From Roseibium sp. (GTDB lineage Bacteria > Pseudomonadota > Alphaproteobacteria > Rhizobiales > Stappiaceae), in NCBI GenBank assembly GCA_017643925.1, contig JAEPML010000001.1:124001-188000 (forward strand): DNA of 64,000 bases, given 5' to 3'. The translations under genes were made by a program, and so were the position numbers. Of this stretch, positions 1 to 9,290 are shown one piece after another. The first letter of the stretch is position 1; every line of letters begins with the position of its first letter. The notes beneath the pieces are model-generated. The model worked only from the letters and a program-made list of their open reading frames with translations, was not told the DNA's origin and ran no database searches.

Positions 1-661
1 TAAAAAGCTTCAGATCGACCGGGTTGGGCAAGCGGATATCCTTGATGTCAGGCAATGCTTTGGTACGGGCATCGAACGAGCGGTCTATTTGCGACAGGAA
101 AACCAGCACGATCCCTTTCTCACGCGCAAAGCCGCTCAAGGCGGTGAGCTGTTCGGCGAGTGCGGGTTTGGTGCGCTGCTGGTCGAGTATCTGGAGGTAG
201 TCTATGACGGCGACCGTACCAGCTGCAGACTTGGCCAGGTGCTGCATGACGAAAGCTGCCGAGATGTCATCCGATGCAACAATCTCCAGATTACCCTCGG
301 CGCAGACGCCGGTATCTGCCAGCTTCTCCAGATGCGTACGCGTTTCCTCCTCGGAATAATCGAGCGTGAAGAAAACGGCCTGTCTGTCTTTGCGCTCGGC
401 ATCCACCAGCAGTTCAAGCCCTCTAAGCGTTTTGCCCTGACCCGGACGTGCCCCCAGAAGGAGAACGTCACCATTTTGCAGTCGTGTAAACAGTCCCGCT
501 GCCGGTCTGGATTGGGCTGCATGTGCTGACAGCAGGCTCCAGCTTGAAAAGCCCTCATTGCGAGCAACGCGGTCCAAGGCAGCGTGCAGGGGAATGTTCT
601 TGTCGCGCGCCAGTAGCCTGGCATTGCGTTTCAATCGATTAATCGGAGCGGACAGTTTCAT
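1..661 (-). CDS. DnaB-like RecA-fold ATPase ('DNA helicase'), 3' end outside window
   Basis: The frame is open from an ATG at 659-661 to the left edge (220 codons, no stop reached), so the gene is partial at its C-terminus. A GGAGG ribosome site lies six bases upstream. A Walker A motif, GARPGQGKT, is at residues 70-78 and a Walker B-like VAVIDYLQIL at 150-159. A later VFLSQIDRS segment resembles the sensor stretch of DnaB-type RecA folds. Only about 60 residues precede Walker A, so the N-terminal DnaB domain is missing. This is a small stand-alone relative of the replicative helicase, not DnaB itself. The ATPase fold is clear; helicase activity is inference. No operon partner is visible. The 249 bases to the next gene hold nothing I recognise. 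Confidence 0.75.
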   Translation of the reverse strand, partial: MKLSAPINRLKRNARLLARDKNIPLHAALDRVARNEGFSSWSLLSAHAAQSRPAAGLFTRLQNGDVLLLGARPGQGKTLRGLELLVDAERKDRQAVFFTLDYSEEETRTHLEKLADTGVCAEGNLEIVASDDISAAFVMQHLAKSAAGTVAVIDYLQILDQQRTKPALAEQLTALSGFAREKGIVLVFLSQIDRSFDARTKALPDIKDIRLPNPVDLKLF

Positions 662-910
662 CAGGAACCTCCATGGTGAGCAGGTGTCGCAGTCCCTCCT
701 TATGCGAACGCTCTTTGGATGGTTCGTTGATCCTGGGACCCCGTGTCGAACACACTTTCCCGAATGGAGGGAGGAGGCGCGGGCCGAGCCTGTCTGTTCA
801 GGCTAGAAGCCAGACTGAGTCGTGGCAAGCGCGATCTCGGCAGTGGCTATGTGTTTCCACCGCGATCGAAACGCGCCAGGTATCCCTTATTGTCCTGCGT
901 CTTTTTTGAC

Positions 911-1291
911 TTAGGGATTAAGAACAATCACGCGCGTCTGCCCGCCGTCGCAGGTGTAACAGCAGTTGGAACACCTGTTCCGGTTCTGATAGCCCACACC
1001 CCAGTAGCTGTTGGTCCGGTTTCTCACCCAGGCGCCGTAGCAGATCGACTCGCCATAGCGGCATGAAATACGAATGGTCTTGGTGGAATAGTCGTCGAGA
1101 ACATAGATCTCGTTGTTGCCCGGCCAGACATGCCCCCTGCGGCTGTCTGAATAAAGCTCGACATCGACAATGTTGGGATGCTTGCTCTGGAATCGCCACA
1201 ACAGCGTGTCGGCCGAAGCAGGTGCAGCGGAAGCTGCCAGATAAACAAAACCGAGCATCAGCAATGTTGCGCTCAGAAGCCCATTACGCAT
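911..1291 (-). CDS. Secreted cysteine-rich hypothetical protein
   Basis: The protein has 126 residues. I start it at the ATG at 1289-1291 because a GGGGG ribosome site lies just upstream and an N-terminal signal peptide (MRNGLLSATLLMLGF, ending in an ASA cleavage-type site) begins there; a longer frame exists but adds a non-signal extension. The mature part is about 100 residues, rich in aromatic residues and Asn. It has six cysteines, four of them clustered near the C-terminus (NRCSNCCYTC), which suggests disulfides in the periplasm or outside. I do not recognise a characterised family. It is flanked by a DnaB-like ATPase and a LysR gene with no evident functional link. Confidence 0.65.
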   Translation of the reverse strand: MRNGLLSATLLMLGFVYLAASAAPASADTLLWRFQSKHPNIVDVELYSDSRRGHVWPGNNEIYVLDDYSTKTIRISCRYGESICYGAWVRNRTNSYWGVGYQNRNRCSNCCYTCDGGQTRVIVLNP

Positions 1292-1448
1292 TTTATTCCC
1301 CCCAACAAAGTTTCCGGCTGATCGTCGGGTCCTCAGCCGTTTCCCCTGCAGGAGTATGGAATCCTTTTGCATTCAAAGGCAAGAATGGCTGCGCGGCTCC
1401 AACACGTCAGCCGCGAGCGGGCACCATTTCCGCGGGCCGGTCTGCGAT

Positions 1449-2312
1449 CTAGACCGTGGTCTGCAGCCAGTCGCGGAAGGCAGCAACGGGCCGGGTCAGG
1501 GTTCTGGCCGGTGAGCGGACAAACCAGTAGCCGGTTTCAAGCTCCACAACGGCCCAGTCCGGGGTAATCAGATGGCCAGCTTCCAGCTCTTGCGAGACAA
1601 AGCGCCGATCGATCACGATGGCACCCATGCCGGCGATCGCGGCCTGGATCGCAAGGTCCCGGCTTTGCAGAACCATACCCGAGCTGGTGTCGGGGTGAGA
1701 CAGACCTGCCTCGGCCAACCAGTGGTCCCAGTCGTTTCGGCGCGATGCACTGTGAAGAAGACGCATATCCGTCAACACTGCCGGGTCAGAGGGTTCCTTG
1801 CCCTCCAGCAGGCTGGGAGCAAGCGCAACCGCCAGGTGCTCTTTCCAGAGCAGGTGGCTTTCGACGCTTGGCCAGTTGCCGGTGCCAAGGCGAATGGCGC
1901 AATCGTAGTTCTCGCGGTCCAGATCGACCATGCGTGTCGAGGCTGAAAGGAGCAGTTCGACATCCGGTTGATCGGCCTGAAATGCCGGCAGCCGCGGGAT
2001 CAGCCATCGGGTCGCAAAGGTCGATACCGTGCTGATCCTGAGTTCGGTGCGGCCGCGGCGCCGGAAACTGTCGACGGCCTCTTCGATCCGGTCGAAGGCG
2101 TCGCCGAGGCTCATCGCCAGGCGCTGCCCTTCCTCGGTGAGGGTCAGACCGCGCCCGTCGCGATTGACCAGCGTGGCGCCGAGTTCACTCTCGAGCTTGC
2201 GCATGAGGTGCGACAGTGCCGACGGTGACACTCCAAGCTTCTCGGCTGCGAGCGCAGCCCGGCCATGGCGGGCCAACAGGGAAAAAGCGTGAAGCGCGCG
2301 CAGGGACGCCAT
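1449..2312 (-). CDS. LysR-family transcriptional regulator (GcvA-like)
   Basis: The protein has 287 residues, the usual LysR length. The N-terminal helix-turn-helix is typical (AAEKLGVSPSALSHLMRKLE), followed by LGATLVNRDGRGLTLTEEG. The LysR substrate-binding domain starts near residue 90, and the overall pattern is that of the GcvA/AmpR branch. It is an effector-dependent DNA-binding protein; the effector cannot be read from sequence. There is no divergent operon beside it: the neighbour at 2389 is on the same strand and belongs to the argB unit. Its target is therefore unknown. Confidence 0.88.
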   Translation of the reverse strand: MASLRALHAFSLLARHGRAALAAEKLGVSPSALSHLMRKLESELGATLVNRDGRGLTLTEEGQRLAMSLGDAFDRIEEAVDSFRRRGRTELRISTVSTFATRWLIPRLPAFQADQPDVELLLSASTRMVDLDRENYDCAIRLGTGNWPSVESHLLWKEHLAVALAPSLLEGKEPSDPAVLTDMRLLHSASRRNDWDHWLAEAGLSHPDTSSGMVLQSRDLAIQAAIAGMGAIVIDRRFVSQELEAGHLITPDWAVVELETGYWFVRSPARTLTRPVAAFRDWLQTTV

Positions 2313-2388
2313 GAGACTGAAAATCCTTCAGTTGAGTTTTTCTCAGGGTAAAGCAGTTGAGTTCGCTGTTCCAGACCCTGATTTCAGA

Positions 2389-3132
2389 TCAACTGATCGT
2401 TCCCTTTACCGCCTTCAGAAAGCCGGTGAGGTCCTCAGTGACAAAATCGACATGAGGATAAGGATCCCCTTCCATGTCCCAGTCTTCCCGGAACACTTCG
2501 GCCGACCCCCGGGGGATGATCAGCGCCGTACACATGCCAAGGTTGTGCGGAACCTTCAGGTTCTTCGGAAGGTCTTCGAACATGGCGGCACGCGCCGGGG
2601 AGATACCGGTCTGCTCCAGAAACTTGTCATATGTGGACCGGTTGGGCTTCGGAACGAGATCGGCTTCCACGATGCCGAAAATATCCTCGAAATGGTCCGA
2701 TATGCCAAGAGCCGCTGCCGTGCGTTCGGCATGCGGCCGATCACCATTTGTAAAGATGAACTTCCTGCCCGGCAGGGCCTCGATTGCCTTCCCGAGCTCC
2801 GGATTGGGGTCAAGCCTGGAGTAGTCGATGTCATGCACGAAGGCGAGATAGTCGTCCGGATCGATATTCTGCGTCGTCATCAGGCCGCGCAGGGTGGTTC
2901 CGTGCTCGTGGTAAAGCGCTTTCTGGTGCGCCATGGCTTCATCGCGGCCAATATCCAGAACCTTCTGAACGTAAAGCGCAATCTGTTCGTCGATTTGGGA
3001 AAAGAGATCGGCCTCGTGGGGATAGAGCGTGTTGTCCAGATCGAAAACCCAGGCCTCGACACCCTTGTAGAGCCTCAGGTCCTGCCTGTGGGCATGCTGG
3101 CCCTCGCGGGGCAGGGTGCGTTTACCGGTCAC
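2389..3132 (-). CDS. HAD-superfamily pyrimidine 5'-nucleotidase-like phosphatase
   Basis: The protein has 247 residues with all four HAD motifs. Motif I is FDLDNTLYP (the nucleophile Asp near residue 31), motif II is FTNGD, motif III is the Lys before the PNRSTYDKF segment, and motif IV is MFEDLPKNL. The pattern matches the SDT1/YjjG-type pyrimidine 5'-nucleotidase group; the exact substrate is inferred. Translation starts at a GTG that overlaps the argB stop by four bases (GTGA), so the two genes are translationally coupled. It is the last gene of the acetyltransferase-engB-argB unit. Confidence 0.85.
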   Translation of the reverse strand: MTGKRTLPREGQHAHRQDLRLYKGVEAWVFDLDNTLYPHEADLFSQIDEQIALYVQKVLDIGRDEAMAHQKALYHEHGTTLRGLMTTQNIDPDDYLAFVHDIDYSRLDPNPELGKAIEALPGRKFIFTNGDRPHAERTAAALGISDHFEDIFGIVEADLVPKPNRSTYDKFLEQTGISPARAAMFEDLPKNLKVPHNLGMCTALIIPRGSAEVFREDWDMEGDPYPHVDFVTEDLTGFLKAVKGTIS

Positions 3133-4016
3133 GGTCGTATCAATGTCCCTGCGCCGCCATCGGTGAAGAGTTCCAGAAGCACCGCGTGGGGGACCTTGCC
3201 GTTGAGAATGACGACACCTTCAACACCGCGGTCGAGGGCCTCGATACAGGTTTCGACCTTTGGGATCATGCCACCAGAGATCGTTCCGTCAGCCATCAGT
3301 TCCCGGGCCTTGGCGACCGTGAGCTGCTTGATGAGCTTGCCTTCCTTGTCGAGCACCCCCGGCACATCCGTCAGGAACAGGAGACGCTTGGCATTCAGCG
3401 AACCGGCAATCGCTCCGGCACAGGTGTCGGCATTGATGTTGTAGGTTTCGCCATCATCGCCGGGGGCAACGGGCGCCACCACGGGAATGATGTCTTCCTT
3501 CAGCACGAGCTTGAGCACTGTCGGGTCGACGAATGCCGGTTCCCCGACAAATCCGAGATCGACAACGCTCTCGATCTTGCTGTCCGGATCGGTAATGGTC
3601 CGCTGCAGCTTGCGGGCCGTGACCAGATTGCCGTCCTTGCCGCAGAGGCCGACCGCCCGGCCGCCTTCCGCATTGATAAGCTGGACGATTTCCTTGTTGA
3701 TCGACCCGGCAAGCACCATCTCGACGACTTCGACCGTCGCCTTGTCGGTGACGCGCAACCCGCCCTTGAACTCGCTGACGATGTTCAGGCGCTGCAGCAT
3801 CTTGCCGATCTGCGGGCCACCGCCATGCACAACGACCGGATTGACGCCGGACTGGCGCAGCAAGGTGATGTCGCGCGCAAAGGCCTGGCCAAGCTCCGGG
3901 TCGCCCATGGCATTGCCGCCATATTTCACGACAACGGTCTTGTCGTCATAGCGCTGCATGTAAGGCAGGGCTTGAGCGATGATATGGGCGCGGCCGGACG
4001 AGTCAGGGTTGGTCAT
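3129..4016 (-). CDS. argB: Acetylglutamate kinase
   Basis: The protein has 295 residues and phosphorylates N-acetylglutamate in the second step of arginine synthesis. The amino-acid kinase fold is plain: VVKYGGNAM near the N-terminus, [10 protein letters not shown] for the acetylglutamate/ATP glycine loop, and [11 protein letters not shown] and [10 protein letters not shown] toward the C-terminus. The N-terminal extension of roughly 25 residues (through [11 protein letters not shown]) is typical of arginine-sensitive hexameric enzymes, so feedback inhibition is likely. It is preceded by engB and followed, with a four-base overlap, by the HAD phosphatase gene, an arrangement common in Hyphomicrobiales. 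Confidence 0.96.
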   Translation of the reverse strand: MTNPDSSGRAHIIAQALPYMQRYDDKTVVVKYGGNAMGDPELGQAFARDITLLRQSGVNPVVVHGGGPQIGKMLQRLNIVSEFKGGLRVTDKATVEVVEMVLAGSINKEIVQLINAEGGRAVGLCGKDGNLVTARKLQRTITDPDSKIESVVDLGFVGEPAFVDPTVLKLVLKEDIIPVVAPVAPGDDGETYNINADTCAGAIAGSLNAKRLLFLTDVPGVLDKEGKLIKQLTVAKARELMADGTISGGMIPKVETCIEALDRGVEGVVILNGKVPHAVLLELFTDGGAGTLIRP

Positions 4017-4117
4017 TTAGATGCGGAACTCAGCTTGCGTGAATTGGGTGCGCGAAAGACTTTCGCTATAAACGGTTTGACGGGTCTTCACAATCTCAAC
4101 GGTCAAGCAGCCGGCAC

Positions 4118-4765
4118 TTACTGCTGTGCGAGGAGGCACAGCTCCGCTCGCAGCTCGTCGATGCCCTTGTTCTTTTCCGAAGAGGTTGCAACGATTTCCG
4201 GATGTGCGGCGACACGTTTTGCGAGGGCCTTTTGCGTGTCCTCGATCAGCCGCGTCAATTGCGTCGGCTTGATCTTGTCCGATTTGGTCAGAACCACTTG
4301 GTAGACCACCGCCGCCCGGTCGAGCAGGTCCATTGTCTCCAGGTCGTTTTTCTTGAGGCCATGCCGACTGTCGATGAGGAGAATGACGCGGCGCAGGTTC
4401 GGTCGTCCCCTGAGATAGGAAAAGACAAGCTCGGTCCAGGCTTCCACGAGCTCTTTGGGAGCCTGCGCATAACCGTATCCGGGCATGTCCACGATCGTCA
4501 GGGGTGTCTCGGGTGCCACGAAGAAGTTCAGCATCTGGGTCCGGCCCGGTGTCGAGGACGTTCGCGCGAGCCCCTTGCGTCCTGTCAGGGCATTGATCAG
4601 GCTGGACTTGCCGACATTGGACCTGCCGGCGAAGGCAATTTCCGCGCCGGTAGCCTCCGGCAGGTCCGCCATGTCGACAACGCTGGTCAGGAAGTCCCAC
4701 TGGCGGGCAAACAACAGTCGGCCCGCCTCGAGATCTTCCTGCGTATAGGTTTGTTCTTCGCTCAT
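4118..4765 (-). CDS. engB: Ribosome-biogenesis GTPase EngB (YihA/YsxC)
   Basis: The protein has 215 residues and belongs to the TrmE-Era-EngA-YihA GTPase class, which acts in large-subunit assembly and cell division. The G motifs are visible: G1 GRSNVGKSS near residue 48, G2 around the STPGRTQ segment, G3 DMPGYGYA and G4 TKSDK. The ATG start at 4763-4765 lies nine bases after the acetyltransferase stop. It forms a unit with argB and the HAD gene, roughly 100 bases downstream. Some genomes call this gene yihA or ysxC. Confidence 0.95.
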   Translation of the reverse strand: MSEEQTYTQEDLEAGRLLFARQWDFLTSVVDMADLPEATGAEIAFAGRSNVGKSSLINALTGRKGLARTSSTPGRTQMLNFFVAPETPLTIVDMPGYGYAQAPKELVEAWTELVFSYLRGRPNLRRVILLIDSRHGLKKNDLETMDLLDRAAVVYQVVLTKSDKIKPTQLTRLIEDTQKALAKRVAAHPEIVATSSEKNKGIDELRAELCLLAQQ

Positions 4766-4774
4766 AGGCGCCTT

Positions 4775-5455
4775 CTAACCTGACTTTGCGGTAACGTCGA
4801 GCCCGTCGTTGCTTTCTTCCGCAGCCCGCTCCAGCGCGTCGATTTCCGCGCCGCGGATCGCAGCCAGATTGCGTGTGATCCGCTCGACAGGCCAATGCCA
4901 CCAGGCAATGTCCAGAAGGCGCTCGATCACGCTTTCCTCAAAGCGCAGGCGAACCACGCGCCCCGGATTTCCCACCACGATGGCGTAGGGCGGTACGTCA
5001 CAGGAAACCACCGTGTTTGCCCCGATGATGGCGCCGGAACAGATGGTCACGCCGGGCATAACGGTTGAATTGGTTCCGAACCAGACATCGTGGCGCACCA
5101 CGGTGTCGCCCCTCAGATGCTTGAAGATGGTGTCCGGGTCGAAGCCTTCGCGCCAGGCATCGCCGAAGATGTTGAACGGGTAGGTCGAGAACCCAGTCAT
5201 GGCGTGATTGGCGCCATTCATGATGAAGGTCGTTCCCGAGGCGAGGGCACAGAACTTGCCGATCTTCAACCGGTCGCCAACAAAGTCGAAATGGTAGCGG
5301 ACATTGCGGTTCTCGAAGTCGGCCGCATGATTCTCGTCGTTGTAATAGGAGTAATCGCCGACCTCGATGGTCGGCCGGGTGATGACGTTCTTCAGGAAAA
5401 CCGTGTGTGGTTCGCCGTTGAACGGATGAGTCGTGTCGGGAGACGGGGCGTGCAT
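4775..5455 (-). CDS. CatB/Vat-related xenobiotic-type O-acetyltransferase
   Basis: The protein has 226 residues with left-handed beta-helix hexapeptide repeats, for example the run around GVTICSGAIIGANTVVSCDV. It carries the landmark segments of the xenobiotic acetyltransferase group: SYYNDENH early, GKFCALASG, and the catalytic His in NGANHAMTG. The group contains chloramphenicol and streptogramin acetyltransferases and many enzymes of unknown substrate, so no resistance role is claimed. I start at the ATG at 5453-5455, which has GGAGG just upstream; a TTG six codons earlier overlaps that ribosome site. It heads the engB-argB unit, downstream of the yidC terminator. Confidence 0.85.
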   Translation of the reverse strand: MHAPSPDTTHPFNGEPHTVFLKNVITRPTIEVGDYSYYNDENHAADFENRNVRYHFDFVGDRLKIGKFCALASGTTFIMNGANHAMTGFSTYPFNIFGDAWREGFDPDTIFKHLRGDTVVRHDVWFGTNSTVMPGVTICSGAIIGANTVVSCDVPPYAIVVGNPGRVVRLRFEESVIERLLDIAWWHWPVERITRNLAAIRGAEIDALERAAEESNDGLDVTAKSG

Positions 5456-5589
5456 GGGACCTCCGGAAAGCAAGAAACAAGGGAAGAGATTGCGCGCTTG
5501 AGCGCGAGCGACCTGCCGGTTAGCGACTTCGCCTTGCGGGATAGGTCTTGCGTTACTGGATCATCAGTCCGGGCACTCCATTGAAACTG

Positions 5590-5617
5590 AAAAGGCCCCG
5601 CCGGTTGGCGAGGCCTT
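5590..5617 (-). terminator. Rho-independent terminator after yidC
   Basis: Read on the minus strand, a hairpin with an AAGGCC/GGCCTT outer stem and a CGCC/GGCG inner stem (one mismatch between, loop AACC) is followed by TTTTC. It lies about 45 bases past the yidC stop and separates rpmH-rnpA-yidC from the acetyltransferase-engB-argB unit. Confidence 0.7.
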
Positions 5618-5662
5618 GTTGTCTATCAGGTCTTTCGGAGCTTGTCAGCCCCGCAGCCGGGT

Positions 5663-7504
5663 CTAGTCGTTGGAGGCTGATTTCTTGCGTTTGAACAGCG
5701 CCGCGAGATTGTCCCAGAGCTCCACCTTGGCTCCCTGGCGCCGCATGATCACGTATTGCTGCGTCACGGAGAGCGTGTTGTTCCACGCCCAGTAGATAAC
5801 GAGACCGGCCGGGAAGGACGCCAGCATGAAGGTGAAGATCACCGGCATCCAGGTGAAGATCATCTGCTGCGTCGGATCCGGCGGGGCCGGGTTCATCTTC
5901 ATCTGGATGAACATGGTGATGCCCATGATCAGCGGCCAGACGCCAAGCATCAGGAACGGTCCGAAGATCGGCACAACGGACGGATCCCAAGGGATCAGGC
6001 CGAACAGGTTGAACAGCGACGTGGGATCCGGTGCGGACAGATCCTGGATCCAGCCGAAGAAGGGCGCATGGCGCATTTCGATGGTGACGAACAGCACCTT
6101 GTAGAGCGAGAAGAACACCGGGATCTGGACAAGGATGGGTAGACAGCCCGCCAGGGGATTGATCTTTTCTTTCTTGTAAAGCTCCATCAACGCCTGTTGC
6201 TGCTTCTGTCGGTCATCGCCGTACTTTTCGCGAATCTCTGTCATTTGCGGCTGCACGAGCTTCATCTTGCTCATGGACACATAGGACTTGTTGGCAAGCG
6301 GGAAGAAGACCAGCTTGACGAGGACGGTTACCAGAAGGATCGCGACACCGAAGTTTCCGGACAGGTGGAACAGCCAGTCGATGACAAAGAACATCGGCTT
6401 GGTCAGGAAGTAGAACCAGCCCCAGTCGATCAGGAGTTCGAAACTCTTGACACCGAGTGTCGCCTCGTAGGAATCGATCAGGTTGGTTTCCTTGGCACCT
6501 GCAAAGAGATAGGAGCTGGTTTCACCCGTCGAGCCACCGGCGACGGTAACCGCGTTGCCCAGGAAGTCGGCCTGGAAGTTTCCGGTCGTGGTGGAGTGGC
6601 TGAAGCCCGGTTGGAAGTCGTTGCCCGGCACGGGGATCAGGGTAGAGGCCCAGTACTTGTCGGTGATGCCGAGCCAGCCCTGGTCGACCTGCGGTAGGGC
6701 CATCTTGCCCTCTTCCTCCAGGTCGCCGTAATCGACTTCCTTGAGGCCGTCTTCACCGAAGACGCCGATCAAACCCTCATGGAGGATGAAGAAGCCGGTT
6801 GTTTCCGGAGTTCCCTGCCGTGCGATGAGGCCATAGGGATAGATCGTTACCGCGTCTGTGGTGCTGTTTTCGACCGACTGCACCACTTCGAACATGTAGT
6901 TTTCGTCAACCGAGTAGCTGCGCTTGAAGATCAGGCCATTGCCATTGTCCCAGGTCAGTGTAAGCGGCTTGGAGGGTGTCAGCGTTGCCTCGCCTTCAAC
7001 CGACCAGACACTGTCCTGACCCGGCAGAACGACGTCGGAAGCGGGATCCTTCGTCCAGCCATAGTCGGCATAATAGGGGTTCGGGCCACCTTTCGGCGAA
7101 AACAGCACGATGGTCGGGCTGCTCCGGTCGACGGTCTCGTGATAGTCCTTCAGGCGCAGGTCGTCGAGGCGGCCGCCGGTCAGGTTGACCGAGCCTTCCA
7201 GACGCGGCGTGTCGATGACGACGCGTTTCGAGGCGGCAAGTGCCTGGTCACGGCTTGCGAAGGAAGTCGGGGCGCCGGCCGCCTGTGTCGGTGCACTCGC
7301 ATTGCCAGCTGTTGTCACCGATGGTTGCGGCGTTTGCGGATTTGCTCCGTCTGCTGCGAGGCGTTCGGCTTCGGCCTGCTGTTGGGCTTCCAGAGCGGCC
7401 TGCTGCCGTTCAAGCTGCGGCCCCGCCACGAAATACTGCCATCCAAGCAGAACGATCAGGGAGAGTACGACTGCAAGAATCGTGTTGCGGTTTTCAGAAA
7501 TCAA
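5663..7504 (-). CDS. yidC: Membrane protein insertase YidC
   Basis: The protein has 613 residues, normal for a proteobacterial YidC. The N-terminal anchor ([17 protein letters not shown]) is followed by a large periplasmic beta domain to about residue 370. The conserved five-helix 60KD_IMP core comes next, with [10 protein letters not shown], the cytoplasmic [11 protein letters not shown] loop, [19 protein letters not shown] and the C-terminal [14 protein letters not shown]. It inserts proteins into the inner membrane, alone or with SecYEG. The start appears to be TTG, because the only in-frame upstream codons reach a stop and an AGGGG site precedes it. It follows rnpA by 29 bases. The small yidD gene often found here is absent. 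Confidence 0.96.
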   Translation of the reverse strand: MISENRNTILAVVLSLIVLLGWQYFVAGPQLERQQAALEAQQQAEAERLAADGANPQTPQPSVTTAGNASAPTQAAGAPTSFASRDQALAASKRVVIDTPRLEGSVNLTGGRLDDLRLKDYHETVDRSSPTIVLFSPKGGPNPYYADYGWTKDPASDVVLPGQDSVWSVEGEATLTPSKPLTLTWDNGNGLIFKRSYSVDENYMFEVVQSVENSTTDAVTIYPYGLIARQGTPETTGFFILHEGLIGVFGEDGLKEVDYGDLEEEGKMALPQVDQGWLGITDKYWASTLIPVPGNDFQPGFSHSTTTGNFQADFLGNAVTVAGGSTGETSSYLFAGAKETNLIDSYEATLGVKSFELLIDWGWFYFLTKPMFFVIDWLFHLSGNFGVAILLVTVLVKLVFFPLANKSYVSMSKMKLVQPQMTEIREKYGDDRQKQQQALMELYKKEKINPLAGCLPILVQIPVFFSLYKVLFVTIEMRHAPFFGWIQDLSAPDPTSLFNLFGLIPWDPSVVPIFGPFLMLGVWPLIMGITMFIQMKMNPAPPDPTQQMIFTWMPVIFTFMLASFPAGLVIYWAWNNTLSVTQQYVIMRRQGAKVELWDNLAALFKRKKSASND

Positions 7505-7533
7505 CTGGAATTACCCCTGTTTCCTGCTCGGTA

Positions 7534-7911
7534 TTATTTTTGCTGCCGGTTCTTCCGACGCGGCGTGCCCCGTCCGCGCGGTGTTCCCGGCTCCAGCACC
7601 TGCGTCAGCCCTGATTTAAGGTCTGCAACGAGTTTTGGAAAGGGAAGAGTGAGGGCACTGTCCCGCGCTACCAGGACAAAATCAGCCTGTTGCGGAATTT
7701 CGGCGGGTGCGAGCGCTGCCACAGCCGCGCGCAGGCGGCGCTTGATTCGGCTGCGCATGACCGAATTGCCGGTTTTCTTGGTCACCGTGTAGCCAACACG
7801 CGGCGCTGCGTCGTCTGCGCGTTTCAAACCCTGAACGACGAAAGCGCGCCGACCCAATCGGCCGCCTTTGGCGACCGCCAGGAATTCGGAGCGCTTTTTC
7901 AAAGTGTCCAT
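7534..7911 (-). CDS. rnpA: Ribonuclease P protein component
   Basis: The protein has 125 residues. The RnpA signature region RIKRRLRAAVA follows VGYTVTKKTGNSVMRS, and the N-terminus MDTLKKRSEF is that of the family. The longer frame upstream begins inside the rpmH-rnpA spacer, so the ATG at 7909-7911 is the start. It binds RNase P RNA for 5' maturation of tRNAs. It lies between rpmH and yidC in the classic order. The C-terminal tail is Arg/Lys rich. Confidence 0.93.
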   Translation of the reverse strand: MDTLKKRSEFLAVAKGGRLGRRAFVVQGLKRADDAAPRVGYTVTKKTGNSVMRSRIKRRLRAAVAALAPAEIPQQADFVLVARDSALTLPFPKLVADLKSGLTQVLEPGTPRGRGTPRRKNRQQK

Positions 7912-7970
7912 TGCGGCGGATTGGTGTTGGCAGACGCCGCCAACCCGGCGCACTGCGGGCCTGACGCGGA

Positions 7971-8105
7971 TTAGGCGCTGAGGCTCTTGCGGCCCTTGGC
8001 ACGACGGCGCGAAAGCACCTGACGGCCGTTTTTGGTGGCCATACGTGCGCGGAAGCCGTGGCGGCGCTTGCGGACAAGACGGCTCGGTTGATACGTACGC
8101 TTCAT
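7971..8105 (-). CDS. rpmH: 50S ribosomal protein L34
   Basis: This gene encodes 44 residues, beginning [20 protein letters not shown] and ending KGRKSLSA, an unmistakable bacterial L34. It reads from the ATG at 8103-8105 to the TAA at 7971-7973. It is first in the rpmH-rnpA-yidC unit, 59 bases before rnpA, and is preceded by a strong promoter-like sequence about 130 bases upstream. Confidence 0.97.
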   Translation of the reverse strand: MKRTYQPSRLVRKRRHGFRARMATKNGRQVLSRRRAKGRKSLSA

Positions 8106-8231
8106 TGTTCTTCCCCGCGCGGTTTTAAGCGCGGCCCTTGTTCATTTGAATTCTCTGGAGAAAGCATTCGAAGCGCAAAAAGCACGGCTCTTGTCAGCCT
8201 TGGGTCCGAATGCATGTCCCGGTTGGGCGCG

Positions 8232-8260
8232 CTTATAAGGGCCAAGCCGCGTCAAGTCAA
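8232..8260 (-). promoter_or_regulatory. Sigma-70-type promoter for rpmH operon
   Basis: On the minus strand TTGACT (8260-8255) is separated by exactly 17 bases from TATAAG (8237-8232). The predicted start lies about 120 bases before the rpmH ATG, giving a sizeable leader. The rest of the 328-base divergent gap (8106-8433) shows no gene. Promoter elements for the plus-strand membrane-protein gene at 8434 are not obvious. Confidence 0.7.
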
Positions 8261-8433
8261 CGTTGTCACGCAAGAATCTCGGCTTTTGAAACGATCACGC
8301 ACAGGTGAAGTCGAGACGGCAAAGCGTCACTTATCAGTGATCCCAGCTTATTTTCAAAAGGATTAAGGTACATCTGCTTATTAATGAAGCAGGGCGCGCC
8401 TGTAGCCGCCTGATTGATAAGACGGGAAAAAAC

Positions 8434-9243
8434 ATGCTGGGTGACGAGGCTGACAACATGACTGCGCCAAAACAGACAGGGCCGTCAGAAGATGTCGCCA
8501 CCGGTGTGTCCTTTTTCCAGCGTTTCAAGCGGTGGTTGCCGCTGGTCATTCTTCTGACATTGATGGTTTTGGCGTTTGCCAACGGTCTGCACGAGCAGCT
8601 GACCTTGTCCAACCTGATCATGCAGCGGCAGGAACTGGCCGGATATGTTGACCAGAACATCGTGCTCGCACTTCTCGTCTATCTGGTGGTCTATGCCGTA
8701 TCTGTTGCCTTGTCGGTCCCTGGCGCATCCTTTCTGACCATTGCCGGAGGTTTCCTGTTCGGTTGGGTGCTGGGCGGTGCCGTTACGGTATTCGGGGCAA
8801 CGATCGGGGCTTGTGCCATTTATCTCGTCGCGCGGTCCTCTTTCGGGGAAACCCTGACCCAGCGGGCGGGCCCTTTCATTTCGCGCCTTGCCGAAGGATT
8901 TCGCAACGATGCCTTCAACTATCTCCTGTTTCTGCGTCTGACACCGGTTTTCCCGTTCTGGCTGATCAACATTGCCCCCGCGATCTTCCAGATGCCCTTG
9001 GCACCCTATGCGCTTGCAACCTTTGTCGGCATCATCCCGGGCACCTTCGCCTACGCCTTTATCGGGTCCGGGCTGGACAGCATCATCGAGGCCCAGGAAG
9101 CCGCCAATCCGGGCTGCGCCCAGGCTGGAACCTGCCAGATCGACATTTCAGCGCTGATCACGCCCGAAATACTGGCCGCCTTCTTCGCGCTCGGCATCGC
9201 CAGCCTGATCCCGGTGATCCTCAAGAAACTGCGCTCCCGCTGA
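8434..9243 (+). CDS. TVP38/TMEM64 (DedA-like, SNARE-associated) membrane protein
   Basis: The protein has 269 residues and about six hydrophobic segments. The VTT/SNARE-associated domain is indicated by LSVPGASFLTIAGGFLFG, ATIGACAIYLVARSSFG and the FLRLTPVFPFWLINIAPA segment with its conserved Arg and Pro. Members are polytopic inner-membrane proteins, and some relatives act in lipid scrambling or membrane homeostasis; the role here is unknown. The start ATG has a GGGA site eight bases upstream. A MerA-like flavoprotein gene follows 47 bases later, a pairing seen repeatedly in proteobacteria, which suggests shared function. Confidence 0.88.
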   Translation: MLGDEADNMTAPKQTGPSEDVATGVSFFQRFKRWLPLVILLTLMVLAFANGLHEQLTLSNLIMQRQELAGYVDQNIVLALLVYLVVYAVSVALSVPGASFLTIAGGFLFGWVLGGAVTVFGATIGACAIYLVARSSFGETLTQRAGPFISRLAEGFRNDAFNYLLFLRLTPVFPFWLINIAPAIFQMPLAPYALATFVGIIPGTFAYAFIGSGLDSIIEAQEAANPGCAQAGTCQIDISALITPEILAAFFALGIASLIPVILKKLRSR

Positions 9244-9290
9244 ACAATCCCGCATGATAGCTTTCCCATGACTTATGAATGGAGCCCTGA

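Noticed and set aside
743-1066. A 107-codon plus-strand frame over the secreted Cys-rich gene
   Set aside because: It overlaps a gene with signal peptide and ribosome site on the other strand and shows no protein-like features.
4017-4901. A 294-codon open frame on the minus strand overlapping engB and the acetyltransferase
   Set aside because: It runs out of frame through engB, whose GTPase motifs prove the other frame; it has no family features.
4775-5455. Antibiotic resistance by the CatB/Vat-like acetyltransferase
   Set aside because: The fold includes many enzymes with unrelated substrates, and the housekeeping operon context gives no support for resistance.
8300-8345. Possible DnaA boxes (TTATCAG) near rpmH, suggesting a replication origin
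   Set aside because: Single degenerate matches only; no dnaA, no box cluster, and in this class rpmH is generally not next to the origin.
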